A stretch of 40,402 bases of DNA from Paenibacillus sp. Soil787. Its GTDB lineage: Bacteria; Bacillota; Bacilli; Paenibacillales; NBRC-103111. The DNA lies in the NCBI RefSeq assembly GCF_001429545.1, contig NZ_LMSP01000014.1, positions 41,983 through 82,384 on the forward strand. Reading direction: 5' to 3'. Numbering within the stretch: the stretch's first letter is position 1; every line of letters starts with the position of its first letter. The position numbers were made by a program, and so were the translations under genes. Under the pieces are notes generated by a model. That model was not told where the DNA came from. It made no database searches and saw only the letters and a program-made list of their open reading frames with translations. Shown piece by piece: positions 33,621-40,402 of the stretch.

Positions 33621-34877
33621 TACCTGCCCAGCGGCGCTTTTTCCAGCCATATAACCAGTTGAAAATGCCGCGGTAATGTTATAACCGCCTGTATATCCAT
33701 GAATATCGAGGATTTCACCACAGAAATAAAGCCCATTCACCAGCTTCGATTGCATGGTGCTTGGATCGATTTCTTTCAGTTGAACGCCGCCGCCTGTGAC
33801 GAAGGCTTCCTCTATGGAGAGTGTTCCTTTAACGATAACAGGGAAGGCTTTCATCAGTTTGCACAGCTCGAGCCATTTTTGCTTCGGGATGTTGTCGTAC
33901 GTAAGCTGATCGTCTAAGCCAGACTTCTCGACCATGATCGGTATTAATCGATCGGATAATAGAGGCTTAAGCACGTTTTTGATCGCTTTTTTGGCTTCAG
34001 CTTTGGCGAGAGCCATGCTTTGGTTATACACATCGTCCGTGCTTTGATCCGGAAAGAGATCCACAGTGAGCAGGACTTCCTTACGCTCTGACTTGTTGAG
34101 CTCTTTCACGACGAACTGACTGCAGCGCAGCGCAATCGGCCCTGACAAACCAAAATGCGTAAATAACATATCGCCGCGGTGGGAAATGATCGATTTCCCT
34201 TTGGTGTTCCACACGCTGAGTGTCACGTCCCGCAAGGAAAGTCCTTGCAGCTCACGGCTGCGGATAAAAGCTTCCTTCGAGGTTAACGGAACCTCGGTGG
34301 GGAAGAGCTGCGTGATGGTGTGCCCACCAGCTTCGGCCCAAGCATAACCGTCTCCTGTCGAGCCGGTTTGCGGGACAGAACATCCGCCGGAAGCAATGAT
34401 GACAGCTTTGCTGTTCATCGTTTCGCCGGAGTGCAGACGTACGCCTTGGACGCTGCCGTCCTTGTACAAGACCATCTTGACCGGACTGTTCGTCCGGATC
34501 TCGACACCTTGTCTGCGAACTTGGCCGATCAACGCGTCTACGACGGTTTTGGCCTTGTCGCTAACGGGAAACATGCGACCGTTATCCTCTTCCTTTAGGC
34601 GGATACCGAGATTTTCAAAGAAATCAATGATGTCCTTGTTGCTGAAATGGGTCAGAGCACTATATAAGAAGCGCCCGTTGCCTGGAATATGCTTGATCAA
34701 ATCATCCATGTCTTTGTTGTTCGTTACGTTGCATCTGCCGCCGCCGGATATCCCGAGCTTACGCCCCAGCTTGTCCCCTTTATCGACCAAAAGCACCTTC
34801 GCGCCATCCATACTCGCGGCAATGCTAGCCATAAGACCTGCGGAACCGCCGCCAATTACAATTACATCATATGTCAT
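33618..34877 (-). CDS. BaiN/HI0933-like FAD-dependent oxidoreductase
   Basis: 419 aa from ATG 34877, chosen because AGGGG lies upstream and the protein then begins directly at the FAD fold ([19 protein letters not shown]); an 8-residue longer start at 34901 has no site. Family marks are [18 protein letters not shown] near 40-57, [19 protein letters not shown] near 160-178, and the C-terminal [16 protein letters not shown]. It is a cytoplasmic flavoprotein of the widespread YhiN/HI0933 group; the physiological substrate is not established. Confidence 0.9.
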   Translation of the reverse strand: MTYDVIVIGGGSAGLMASIAASMDGAKVLLVDKGDKLGRKLGISGGGRCNVTNNKDMDDLIKHIPGNGRFLYSALTHFSNKDIIDFFENLGIRLKEEDNGRMFPVSDKAKTVVDALIGQVRRQGVEIRTNSPVKMVLYKDGSVQGVRLHSGETMNSKAVIIASGGCSVPQTGSTGDGYAWAEAGGHTITQLFPTEVPLTSKEAFIRSRELQGLSLRDVTLSVWNTKGKSIISHRGDMLFTHFGLSGPIALRCSQFVVKELNKSERKEVLLTVDLFPDQSTDDVYNQSMALAKAEAKKAIKNVLKPLLSDRLIPIMVEKSGLDDQLTYDNIPKQKWLELCKLMKAFPVIVKGTLSIEEAFVTGGGVQLKEIDPSTMQSKLVNGLYFCGEILDIHGYTGGYNITAAFSTGYMAGKSAAGQV

Positions 34878-34932
34878 TCGAATAAAGCCCCTACATCGCA
34901 TATTTTGACACCATCATAGCATGCAAGGCGTC

Positions 34933-36009
34933 TTAAAGAAATATAACACCGACTATGCCGCTTAACATACCAAGCACAATTACTGAAACGGTAACAAACA
35001 GAATGACTTTCTTAGGAAATGATTTCGAAATCATTAACAGAGAAGGCAAACTGACGGAAGGCAGCGTAAGCAATAATGCAGCTGCAGGACCTGTCCCAAG
35101 GCCAAAGGTCATTAAAGATTGGATAATCGGTATCTCTGCCGCTGTAGGGATTACGAATAGCATACCTGCAATAGCAAAACCAATAATAAGAAGAATACTA
35201 TTTCCGGCAGTTTCCCCGACTGCAGGAAATAACCAGGCTCTGCTTGCTCCTAATAAAAGCACAGCGATGATGTAGGCTGGAACAATATGAAGAATCATCG
35301 ACCCCATACTTTTCAACCATCTTTGTATGAATGAGCCAGATTGTTCTTTTGTTACTTCCTCTGCTTTAGCAGTTAGATTCTCTGGAAGTTTCGTCTTTCC
35401 AGCAAAAAGGTTGGCGTAATAGCTTACTCCAAAGGTTAATATTAAACCAAATACGAGCCGGATTAAGGTGAACTTCCAAGACAAAACAAAGGTCATAAAC
35501 ACCAAGGTTGCAGGGTTAATGGTCGGGTTTCCAAGCCAAAAGGCTAGGCTTGCGCCTACGGATACATTCTTTTTACGTAATCCTACTGCAAGAGGTGCTG
35601 CACAGCATGTGCACATCATACCTGGTATGGAGGAAAATCCTCCGATTAAAGTACTTCTGAAAGATGTTTTACCAAGCACCCTCAGAAGCCAAGTAGACGG
35701 TAGAAGTACCTGCAACAATGAACCAAGGACGATGCCTAGTAGCGCTGCCTTCCAAACTGATTTGTAGTAAGTCAGCGCATAATCCCATGCAGCTTGCCAA
35801 GAAGGGGCGGGGGCTGTAGGGTTTTTACCAGAAATTATGGACGATCCTATAGAATGTTTAGTTGCAGCATCGAATGCTTTATGATAGTAAGGCCACCATT
35901 TCACATACGTTAAGCCAACAATAGCGATTATTAAAAAAACAATAACATATAGTACAACCCTTTTGTTGATTGGTTCTACGTGAGGTGATGAGTTACTGGT
36001 ATGTGTCAT
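34933..36009 (-). CDS. ArsP/UPF0718-like membrane permease
   Basis: 358 aa from ATG 36009, about 9 nt behind CTGGAGAA; a 31-residue longer frame would start at 36102 without a site. About eight to nine membrane segments, with the conserved loop GMMCTCCAAPLAVGLRKK and SLAFWLGNPTINPATLVF in the first half, repeated in the second half as IPTAAEIPIIQSLMTFGLG. Related proteins such as ArsP export organoarsenicals; others are uncharacterised, so the substrate here is open. The paired cysteines of the loop fit metal or metalloid handling. Upstream is TATAAT on the minus strand inside GTTATCATTATAAC. Confidence 0.8.
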   Translation of the reverse strand: MTHTSNSSPHVEPINKRVVLYVIVFLIIAIVGLTYVKWWPYYHKAFDAATKHSIGSSIISGKNPTAPAPSWQAAWDYALTYYKSVWKAALLGIVLGSLLQVLLPSTWLLRVLGKTSFRSTLIGGFSSIPGMMCTCCAAPLAVGLRKKNVSVGASLAFWLGNPTINPATLVFMTFVLSWKFTLIRLVFGLILTFGVSYYANLFAGKTKLPENLTAKAEEVTKEQSGSFIQRWLKSMGSMILHIVPAYIIAVLLLGASRAWLFPAVGETAGNSILLIIGFAIAGMLFVIPTAAEIPIIQSLMTFGLGTGPAAALLLTLPSVSLPSLLMISKSFPKKVILFVTVSVIVLGMLSGIVGVIFL

Positions 36010-36173
36010 TTTTATTCTCCAGACATTAGATTTTGGCAAGTTAAATAGGTTATCATTATAACATATCCAGAAAATGAGAATGACACATATTTTGCGGTAC
36101 ACAACTTTTTATTGAAATGCCAATTGATGAACGAGCTCGCCATATGATTGATTTCGGATATTGCGAACGACAT

Positions 36174-36236
36174 GCTCGAACAACGATTTATGACGCTCTA
36201 TGTTGTCATAATCGATGTTCGAGCTCTTTGTTTTTC
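36174..36236 (+). terminator. Long imperfect inverted repeat followed by T-rich run
   Basis: Left arm 36174-36194 and right arm 36205-36224 pair over about 20 bp, with one mismatch and one bulge, around a 10-nt loop; TCTTTGTTTTT follows. No + strand gene ends nearby, so it may instead be a fragment end or a coincidence within a decayed coding region. Confidence 0.4.
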
Positions 36237-36300
36237 GTTACGCTGCATCTGCTGCCAAATATGGGGTTATCAAGAAATTAAAATAAAGATGCACACAGAC

Positions 36301-36384
36301 TGTGGATAACATGTTGATAAAACAGATTATATTGTGAATAAATTGTAAGGGTTCTGTGGATAAAGAATGACTGAATGTGGATAA
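36301..36384. promoter_or_regulatory. Cluster of DnaA-box-like sites
   Basis: Perfect DnaA boxes (TGTGGATAA, reverse complement TTATCCACA) occur at 36301-36309, 36355-36363 and 36376-36384. One-mismatch versions, TGTTGATAA and TGTGAATAA, lie at 36313-36321 and 36333-36341. All five face the same way within 84 bp, the last four spaced 20, 22 and 21 bp apart, near two helical turns. Confidence 0.65.
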
Positions 36385-36531
36385 AGGTCTGAATCGGCAA
36401 AGCTTCTCTTCCATAGTATGCAGCTCCTGTTTCGCGGAAAGCACGAATGCCTCGCAAATTTTCGTAAAAAATACTCGAACTGCTTTTGTAGGTTCTTATA
36501 GATTATTATAGTCGAGTCTTTATACTGATTA

Positions 36532-36547
36532 ATGAAAGCGCTTTAAT
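36532..36547. promoter_or_regulatory. cre-type site for CcpA upstream of the asparaginase gene
   Basis: ATGAAAGCGCTTTAAT contains the symmetrical core TGAAAGCGCTTT of catabolite-responsive elements. It lies about 6 bp after a TATACT element and 47 bp before the GTG start, a position expected for repression by CcpA. Confidence 0.6.
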
Positions 36548-36593
36548 ATTAATCTAAAGATGGGCCAAATGTCTTTAAGGGGGAGTTTTTCGA

Positions 36594-37751
36594 GTGAAAA
36601 TATTAACCGGAAACAAAATCGTGGCTGTCACTGTACTGGCATTATCTCTCATATCTTCAGGATGTGCGACAAAAAACCAAACGGATGCACAAGCAAAGAG
36701 TACAGCCCGAAATGAACCAGCTTCCGTCACAAATGCGAGCAATGATGTCAAACCCAATTTGCCCAACATTCAAATTTTAGCGATGGGCGGCACGATCGCA
36801 GGAACCGGCTCTGTTGCTACTCAAACTACCGGTTATCAAGCGGGGGTTCTGACTCCGGATCAACTCATTGAAGCGGTGCCATCGCTAAAAGATATTGCTA
36901 ACCTGTCCGCTGCTCAAGTGGCGAAAATAGATTCAGGCACATCCAACACCGATGCCATCATGGTCAAGCTGGCGAAGGAAGTCCAAAAGACATTGGATGA
37001 TCCAAAGTATGATGGCGTTGTCATCACCCACGGTACGGATACACTGGAGGAGACTGCTTACTTCCTCGATTTGACTGTTCATTCCGATAAACCGATCGTG
37101 ATCGTCGGTTCCATGCGTCCCTCTACGGCAATGTCTGCTGACGGTTCGTTAAACCTATACAACGCTGTAGCGTTAGCCGGTTCTAAAGAAGCTCAGGGTA
37201 AAGGCGTCCTGATTTCCTTGAACGATAAGATTGGAAACGCCCGTGATAATTTTAAAACCAGCACTACCGGCGTGGATACCTTCAAAAATCCGGAACTAGG
37301 CTACCTTGGGTATGTGCAGGGAGGTAAACCTTACTTTTACAACTTGCCGGTTAGAAAACATACAAACCAGTCCGACTTTAACATTCACAATATTACTGAA
37401 GATCATTTGAAGCGTGTAGATATAGTCTATTCACATGCCAATGACGACCGAGTCATGGTTGACGCCGCGGTTTCAGCCGGAGCGAAGGGCATTATCCACG
37501 CCGGTACAGGCGACGGCTCCATTCATGAAAAAACGCTTCCGGGTCTGCAGGATGCTGTAAAGAAAGGTGTTGTCGTTATTCGCGGTACCCGCGTGCCTGA
37601 AGGCATAGTTACCAGAGAAAAAATCGATGACGAAAATAAATTTGTCACTTCCGACAATCTCAATCCTCAAAAAGCACGCATCTTGTTGATGTTGGCACTC
37701 ACCCAAACCAAAGATCCACAGAAGATTCAAGAGTATTTTAACCAATACTAA
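36594..37751 (+). CDS. L-asparaginase, type II, lipoprotein
   Basis: 385 aa. The GTG start at 36594 is supported by AAGGGGGAG about 8 nt upstream. Signal peptide with lipobox LISSGC, lipid-bearing C24, so the enzyme is anchored outside the membrane. It hydrolyses asparagine to aspartate and ammonia. Active-site motifs are intact: GGTIAGTGS with nucleophile T67, and THGTDTLEETAYF with T148 and D149; GSMRPSTAMSADGSLNLYNA is typical of periplasmic (type II) enzymes. A cre site upstream suggests carbon control. A terminator follows directly. Confidence 0.93.
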   Translation: MKILTGNKIVAVTVLALSLISSGCATKNQTDAQAKSTARNEPASVTNASNDVKPNLPNIQILAMGGTIAGTGSVATQTTGYQAGVLTPDQLIEAVPSLKDIANLSAAQVAKIDSGTSNTDAIMVKLAKEVQKTLDDPKYDGVVITHGTDTLEETAYFLDLTVHSDKPIVIVGSMRPSTAMSADGSLNLYNAVALAGSKEAQGKGVLISLNDKIGNARDNFKTSTTGVDTFKNPELGYLGYVQGGKPYFYNLPVRKHTNQSDFNIHNITEDHLKRVDIVYSHANDDRVMVDAAVSAGAKGIIHAGTGDGSIHEKTLPGLQDAVKKGVVVIRGTRVPEGIVTREKIDDENKFVTSDNLNPQKARILLMLALTQTKDPQKIQEYFNQY

Positions 37752-37765
37752 GAGATTATTCGATT

Positions 37766-37801
37766 GCGTCGCTCCGTTCAAGGGGCGGCGCTTTTATTTT
37801 T
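37766..37801 (+). terminator. Terminator of the asparaginase gene
   Basis: GCGTCGCTCC, loop GTTCAA, GGGGCGGCGC with two G-T pairs, followed by TTTTATTTTTG. Confidence 0.8.
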
Positions 37802-37975
37802 GTTTATGGCCTAACTAGATCATAAGTCCATTCCTTTGGGGTCCGGCTTCTTTTATTTACACGGTATTTACGAACATTCAGCAGCCTTTCAGCAACCCCT
37901 CAGATTTCTTTTAGGGAGGATATGGGATACTGGTTGTAGAAAACGTGTACAATGAACATCGGGGGGACTAAAGCT

Positions 37976-38659
37976 ATGCGTCAATTAAAAGGTATCAAAA
38001 TTCTGCTCGTTGATGACGAGCCTCATATTTTAGAATTTCTGGAGTTAGGCTTGACGAATGAAGGGTTTGAGGTCATGACGGCTCAGGATGGGATTAGTGC
38101 AATTACTGCTTGCAATAAGTTTCAGCCGCATATCGCTATTCTGGATGTGATGATGCCAGGGATGGACGGATTCGAAGTTTGTCGAATGATTAAGAAGACG
38201 GAAAATGTCGCAGTTATCATGCTGACGGCTAAGGATGAAATCGATGACCGGGTCAAGGGACTCACGCTTGGGGCCGATGATTATATGATTAAGCCGTTTA
38301 GCTTTGAGGAGCTGCTTGCTCGTATCTATGCGCGGATTCGCAACCATTTTCCAAACTTGTTCGGTGAAGTGATCATTGGGCCGCTTCGCATGGATGACAG
38401 GCGTAAGGAAATTAGTCTGCATGACAACGTGCTGGAGCTATCTCCTACGGAATATGAGCTGCTCAAATTTATGTCGATTAACCACGGACTTGTATTAAGC
38501 AAATCAATGATTCTCGATAAAGTATGGGGCTATGACTTCGGTGGCGAAGAGAACATCGTCGAGGTGTACATTCGCTCCTTGCGCGATAAGCTCGGCGATA
38601 AGGAACATAAGCTGATCCGTACGATTCGCGGCGCTGGCTACCGGATGGATTTAACATGA
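37976..38659 (+). CDS. OmpR-family response regulator
   Basis: 227 aa from ATG 37976, 9 nt behind GGGGGG; an in-frame ATG at 37952 precedes that site and is unlikely. Receiver domain about 1-122 with D13/D14, phospho-acceptor D57 and KPF near 105; winged-helix domain about 130-225 ending LIRTIRGAGYRMDLT. It overlaps the kinase start by 4 bp (ATGA). Confidence 0.93.
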   Translation: MRQLKGIKILLVDDEPHILEFLELGLTNEGFEVMTAQDGISAITACNKFQPHIAILDVMMPGMDGFEVCRMIKKTENVAVIMLTAKDEIDDRVKGLTLGADDYMIKPFSFEELLARIYARIRNHFPNLFGEVIIGPLRMDDRRKEISLHDNVLELSPTEYELLKFMSINHGLVLSKSMILDKVWGYDFGGEENIVEVYIRSLRDKLGDKEHKLIRTIRGAGYRMDLT

Positions 38660-40161
38660 AAAGGCGGGGCCGGTTTGCCGAGCATTTTGTTACCGGTTCG
38701 CTGAAATTCCAGTTACTATCGCGCTCTTTGTTGGTGATGTCGGCGTTATTGCTGTTGATTGGTGTGTTCCAATATATTTTCATGCAGCAATTTCTGTATA
38801 AGAACAAGGCGGAAACGATTCGTAACCAGCTTGTGACATTACCTCCCAATACCTGGCAGCGGGCAGGGGAATCTCCGGATCGAGGCCAGAATCCTTTTAT
38901 GTCCAGACGAGACATTAACGGTGGTAACCGTTCGGACAATATGGGAGGAGAGTTTCCTCGAATTTTCGTTCCTGAATTATCCATTGCATTGATTGACAGT
39001 GAAGGAACTTACAAGCAGTTGTCTTCAGAAAATGGATCTCCCTCCTTGCAGCTTACGAAAGAGGAATATCAGGAATTATTGAAATTGAAATTGAAACCAG
39101 GCGATTACCGAATCGTGAAGGATAAAGACGGCAATGAACAGATGATTGTTTTTCATCAAGTTCGAGAGAGATCCCAAGGCGTCCAAGGACTTATTCAAGC
39201 GAGTACGAGCACAGCACCGATCAAAGCTTTGCTGCTCCGTCAGTTGTTCACCTTTCTACTATTGTCCATGACAGCATTGGTAATAGGGCTACTCGGATTT
39301 CTGCCCGTATTAAGGAGGACGTTGGTGCCGCTTTCTAATATGGTAGATACCGTGAAACAAATCGATTCAGGTAATCTGGGCGAGCGGTTCCCTGCGCATC
39401 AGGGGCAAGCGGAGATTGACCGATTATCGACTTCTTTCAATAGTATGCTTGAGCGGCTGGAGTTTTCTTTTGAGGCGGAAAAAGAGGCCAAAGAGCAAAT
39501 GCGCCGCTTCGCTGCGGATGCCTCGCACGAGCTTCGTACACCGTTGACCTCGATTCACGGCTTTCTGGAAGTGCTGCTTCGCGGAGCGTATCAACAACCG
39601 GAGCAACTGTTGAAAGCGCTGAAGAGCATGCACGGAGAATCCGTGCGTATTAATAAGCTAGTTGAAGACCTGCTGCTGCTTGCTCGATTGGATCGAACGC
39701 CATCTTTTCAGAAGTCGGAAGGGCTGCTCGATGAGATGCTTCATGAGATGGAGCCCCAGCTTCGTCTACTGGCAGGAGACAGAACCGTCACTTTTACGCT
39801 GGAGCCCCAGATCCGTTGTCTATATGATCCGGATAAAATCAAGCAGGTCGTTCTCAACTTGTTTCATAACGCCGTTCAGCATACTCATCCTTTGACCGGT
39901 GAATTAGGGCTTTCGTTAGCAAAGACAGATGCAGGTATCGAAATTGCTGTTCATGACAATGGGCCAGGTATTGCACCTGAACATCTTCCTCATTTGTTTG
40001 ATCGGTTCTACCGCATCGATTCCTCTAGGGCGCGAAGGAGCGGCGGAGCTGGGTTGGGATTATCGATCACCCGATCCATTGTAGAGCTGCATGGCGGAAC
40101 GATTGAGGTTCATAGCACAGTAGGTGAAGGTAGTACATTTAAAGTGCTGCTGCTTCCATAG
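38656..40161 (+). CDS. Sensor histidine kinase, partner of the adjacent response regulator
   Basis: 501 aa. First membrane segment about 20-43, extracytoplasmic sensor region about 44-195 with a Gly/Asn/Arg-rich stretch, second membrane segment about 197-220, HAMP domain, HisKA with H291 in DASHELRTP, and an HATPase domain with N-box NLFHNAVQH and G-boxes DNGPGI and GGAGLGLSI. It is the second gene of the operon, coupled by a 4-bp overlap. The signal is unknown. Confidence 0.93.
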   Translation: MKRRGRFAEHFVTGSLKFQLLSRSLLVMSALLLLIGVFQYIFMQQFLYKNKAETIRNQLVTLPPNTWQRAGESPDRGQNPFMSRRDINGGNRSDNMGGEFPRIFVPELSIALIDSEGTYKQLSSENGSPSLQLTKEEYQELLKLKLKPGDYRIVKDKDGNEQMIVFHQVRERSQGVQGLIQASTSTAPIKALLLRQLFTFLLLSMTALVIGLLGFLPVLRRTLVPLSNMVDTVKQIDSGNLGERFPAHQGQAEIDRLSTSFNSMLERLEFSFEAEKEAKEQMRRFAADASHELRTPLTSIHGFLEVLLRGAYQQPEQLLKALKSMHGESVRINKLVEDLLLLARLDRTPSFQKSEGLLDEMLHEMEPQLRLLAGDRTVTFTLEPQIRCLYDPDKIKQVVLNLFHNAVQHTHPLTGELGLSLAKTDAGIEIAVHDNGPGIAPEHLPHLFDRFYRIDSSRARRSGGAGLGLSITRSIVELHGGTIEVHSTVGEGSTFKVLLLP

Positions 40162-40170
40162 AATGAGAGG

Positions 40171-40207
40171 AGCCTTATCTCGATGTGTCGGGGTGGGGCT
40201 TTTTTTA
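40171..40207 (+). terminator. Terminator of the second two-component operon
   Basis: AGCCTTATCTCG (40171-40182) pairs at all 12 positions with CGGGGTGGGGCT (40189-40200) if G-T pairs are allowed; loop ATGTGT; then TTTTTT. Confidence 0.8.
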
Positions 40208-40241
40208 GTCTATAGAATGGTTTTAGCCGGAGTAATGCGCA

Positions 40242-40300
40242 CACAATTAAAAATAAGAGCCTCCAGAAGCTTCTATTTCGCCAAAAGGAGGCTAATTGTG
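40242..40300 (+). promoter_or_regulatory. Hairpin masking a ribosome binding site and start codon
   Basis: AGCCTCC (40258-40264) pairs perfectly with GGAGGCT (40287-40293), the ribosome site of the micro-ORF at 40298. An outer stem, CACAATTA (40242-40249) with TAATTGTG (40293-40300), would also bury the GTG start. Confidence 0.5.
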
Positions 40301-40348
40301 GGAAATAAGAACATTCCTGTAGACGCTAATATTTGGCCTTTGAAATAA
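40298..40348 (+). CDS. Possible 16-residue peptide ORF
   Basis: GTG start, 16 residues (MGNKNIPVDANIWPLK), TAA stop. AAAAGGAGG lies 7 nt upstream, the best-looking ribosome site in this stretch, but it is paired in a hairpin. No family is known to me. It could be a leader peptide for a gene beyond the window edge or a stand-alone small protein. Confidence 0.35.
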   Translation: MGNKNIPVDANIWPLK

Positions 40349-40402
40349 AAGGAGCGTCTCCTGTACGATGGGGTTGCAACGGGTCAATGCCCTTAATAGC
40401 CC

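Larger units (their letters stand above)
36103..36593. other. Intergenic region with DnaA-box cluster, hairpin and cre site
   Basis: No intact gene. From left to right: a 36-codon minus-strand open stretch (about 36117-36234) that looks protein-like but has no start, a long inverted repeat (36174-36224), five DnaA-box-like nonamers (36301-36384), then the asparaginase promoter region with a TATACT element at 36521-36526 and a cre site at 36532-36547. Confidence 0.6.

Noticed and set aside
40368..40402. ATG at 40368 as the start of a gene running off the right edge
   Set aside because: Only 11 codons are visible and GGAG is 13 nt upstream; cannot be judged.

Overview
This window looks like chromosomal DNA of a spore-forming Paenibacillus-type bacterium (Bacillota, Paenibacillaceae). 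The grounds are a gerP spore-germination cluster, two exported proteins with S-layer homology (SLH) domains, strong GGAGG ribosome sites, OmpR-type two-component systems and a Bacillus-style assimilatory nitrate cluster. No phage, CRISPR array, insertion sequence with an intact transposase, rRNA or tRNA gene was recognised.

Layout. (1) 1-9150: nitrate/nitrite assimilation on the + strand: nitrite reductase large (nasD/nirB) and small (nasE/nirD) subunits, an MFS nitrate/nitrite transporter (nasA/narK), an electron-transfer subunit (nasB) that is a NirB paralogue with a dead sirohaem/4Fe-4S centre, and the molybdopterin nitrate reductase (nasC). The cluster is preceded by a long AT-rich regulatory region with GlnR/TnrA-type palindromes and closed by a strong terminator. 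(2) 9150-10430: a gene-free, repeat-rich block with a 51-bp tandem array of hairpin units, a 15-bp tandem array, an orphan terminator and copy A of a roughly 210-bp dispersed structured element. (3) 10432-23455: DinB/YfiT-type hydrolase; ECF sigma plus membrane anti-sigma pair with its own ECF promoter; an unknown protein; SLH protein; free-methionine-sulfoxide reductase; PilZ protein; polysaccharide deacetylase; small LuxR-type regulator; thiamine pyrophosphokinase; DUF554 membrane protein; orphan response regulator; PAS-GGDEF diguanylate cyclase; GH18-SLH glycosidase. (4) 23707-26244: gerPA-gerPE on the minus strand (no gerPF seen) with a probable sigma-K promoter, and a divergent Hsp20-like gene. 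(5) 26310-34877: NlpC/P60 pseudogene, two-component system, unknown protein, DRE-TIM aldolase, inositol-monophosphatase-like enzyme, small unknown protein, a structured intergenic block with copy B of the dispersed element, lipoprotein and a BaiN-like flavoprotein. (6) 34933-40402: ArsP-like permease, a cluster of five DnaA-box-like sites, catabolite-regulated lipoprotein L-asparaginase, a second two-component system and a hairpin-masked micro-ORF at the right edge.

How it fits together. The nas block is a self-contained pathway from nitrate uptake to ammonium, probably under nitrogen control. Much of the rest concerns the cell envelope and spore: SLH proteins, deacetylase, GH18 enzyme, gerP, an NlpC/P60 remnant and an ECF envelope-type regulator, with a c-di-GMP synthase and a c-di-GMP receptor (PilZ) in the same stretch. 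The least explained material is intergenic: the dispersed element with a compensatory base change between copies, the DnaA-box cluster, the 51-bp hairpin array and the twin GATG-A5-CATC hairpins. All functional statements rest on reading the sequence; no database search was run.
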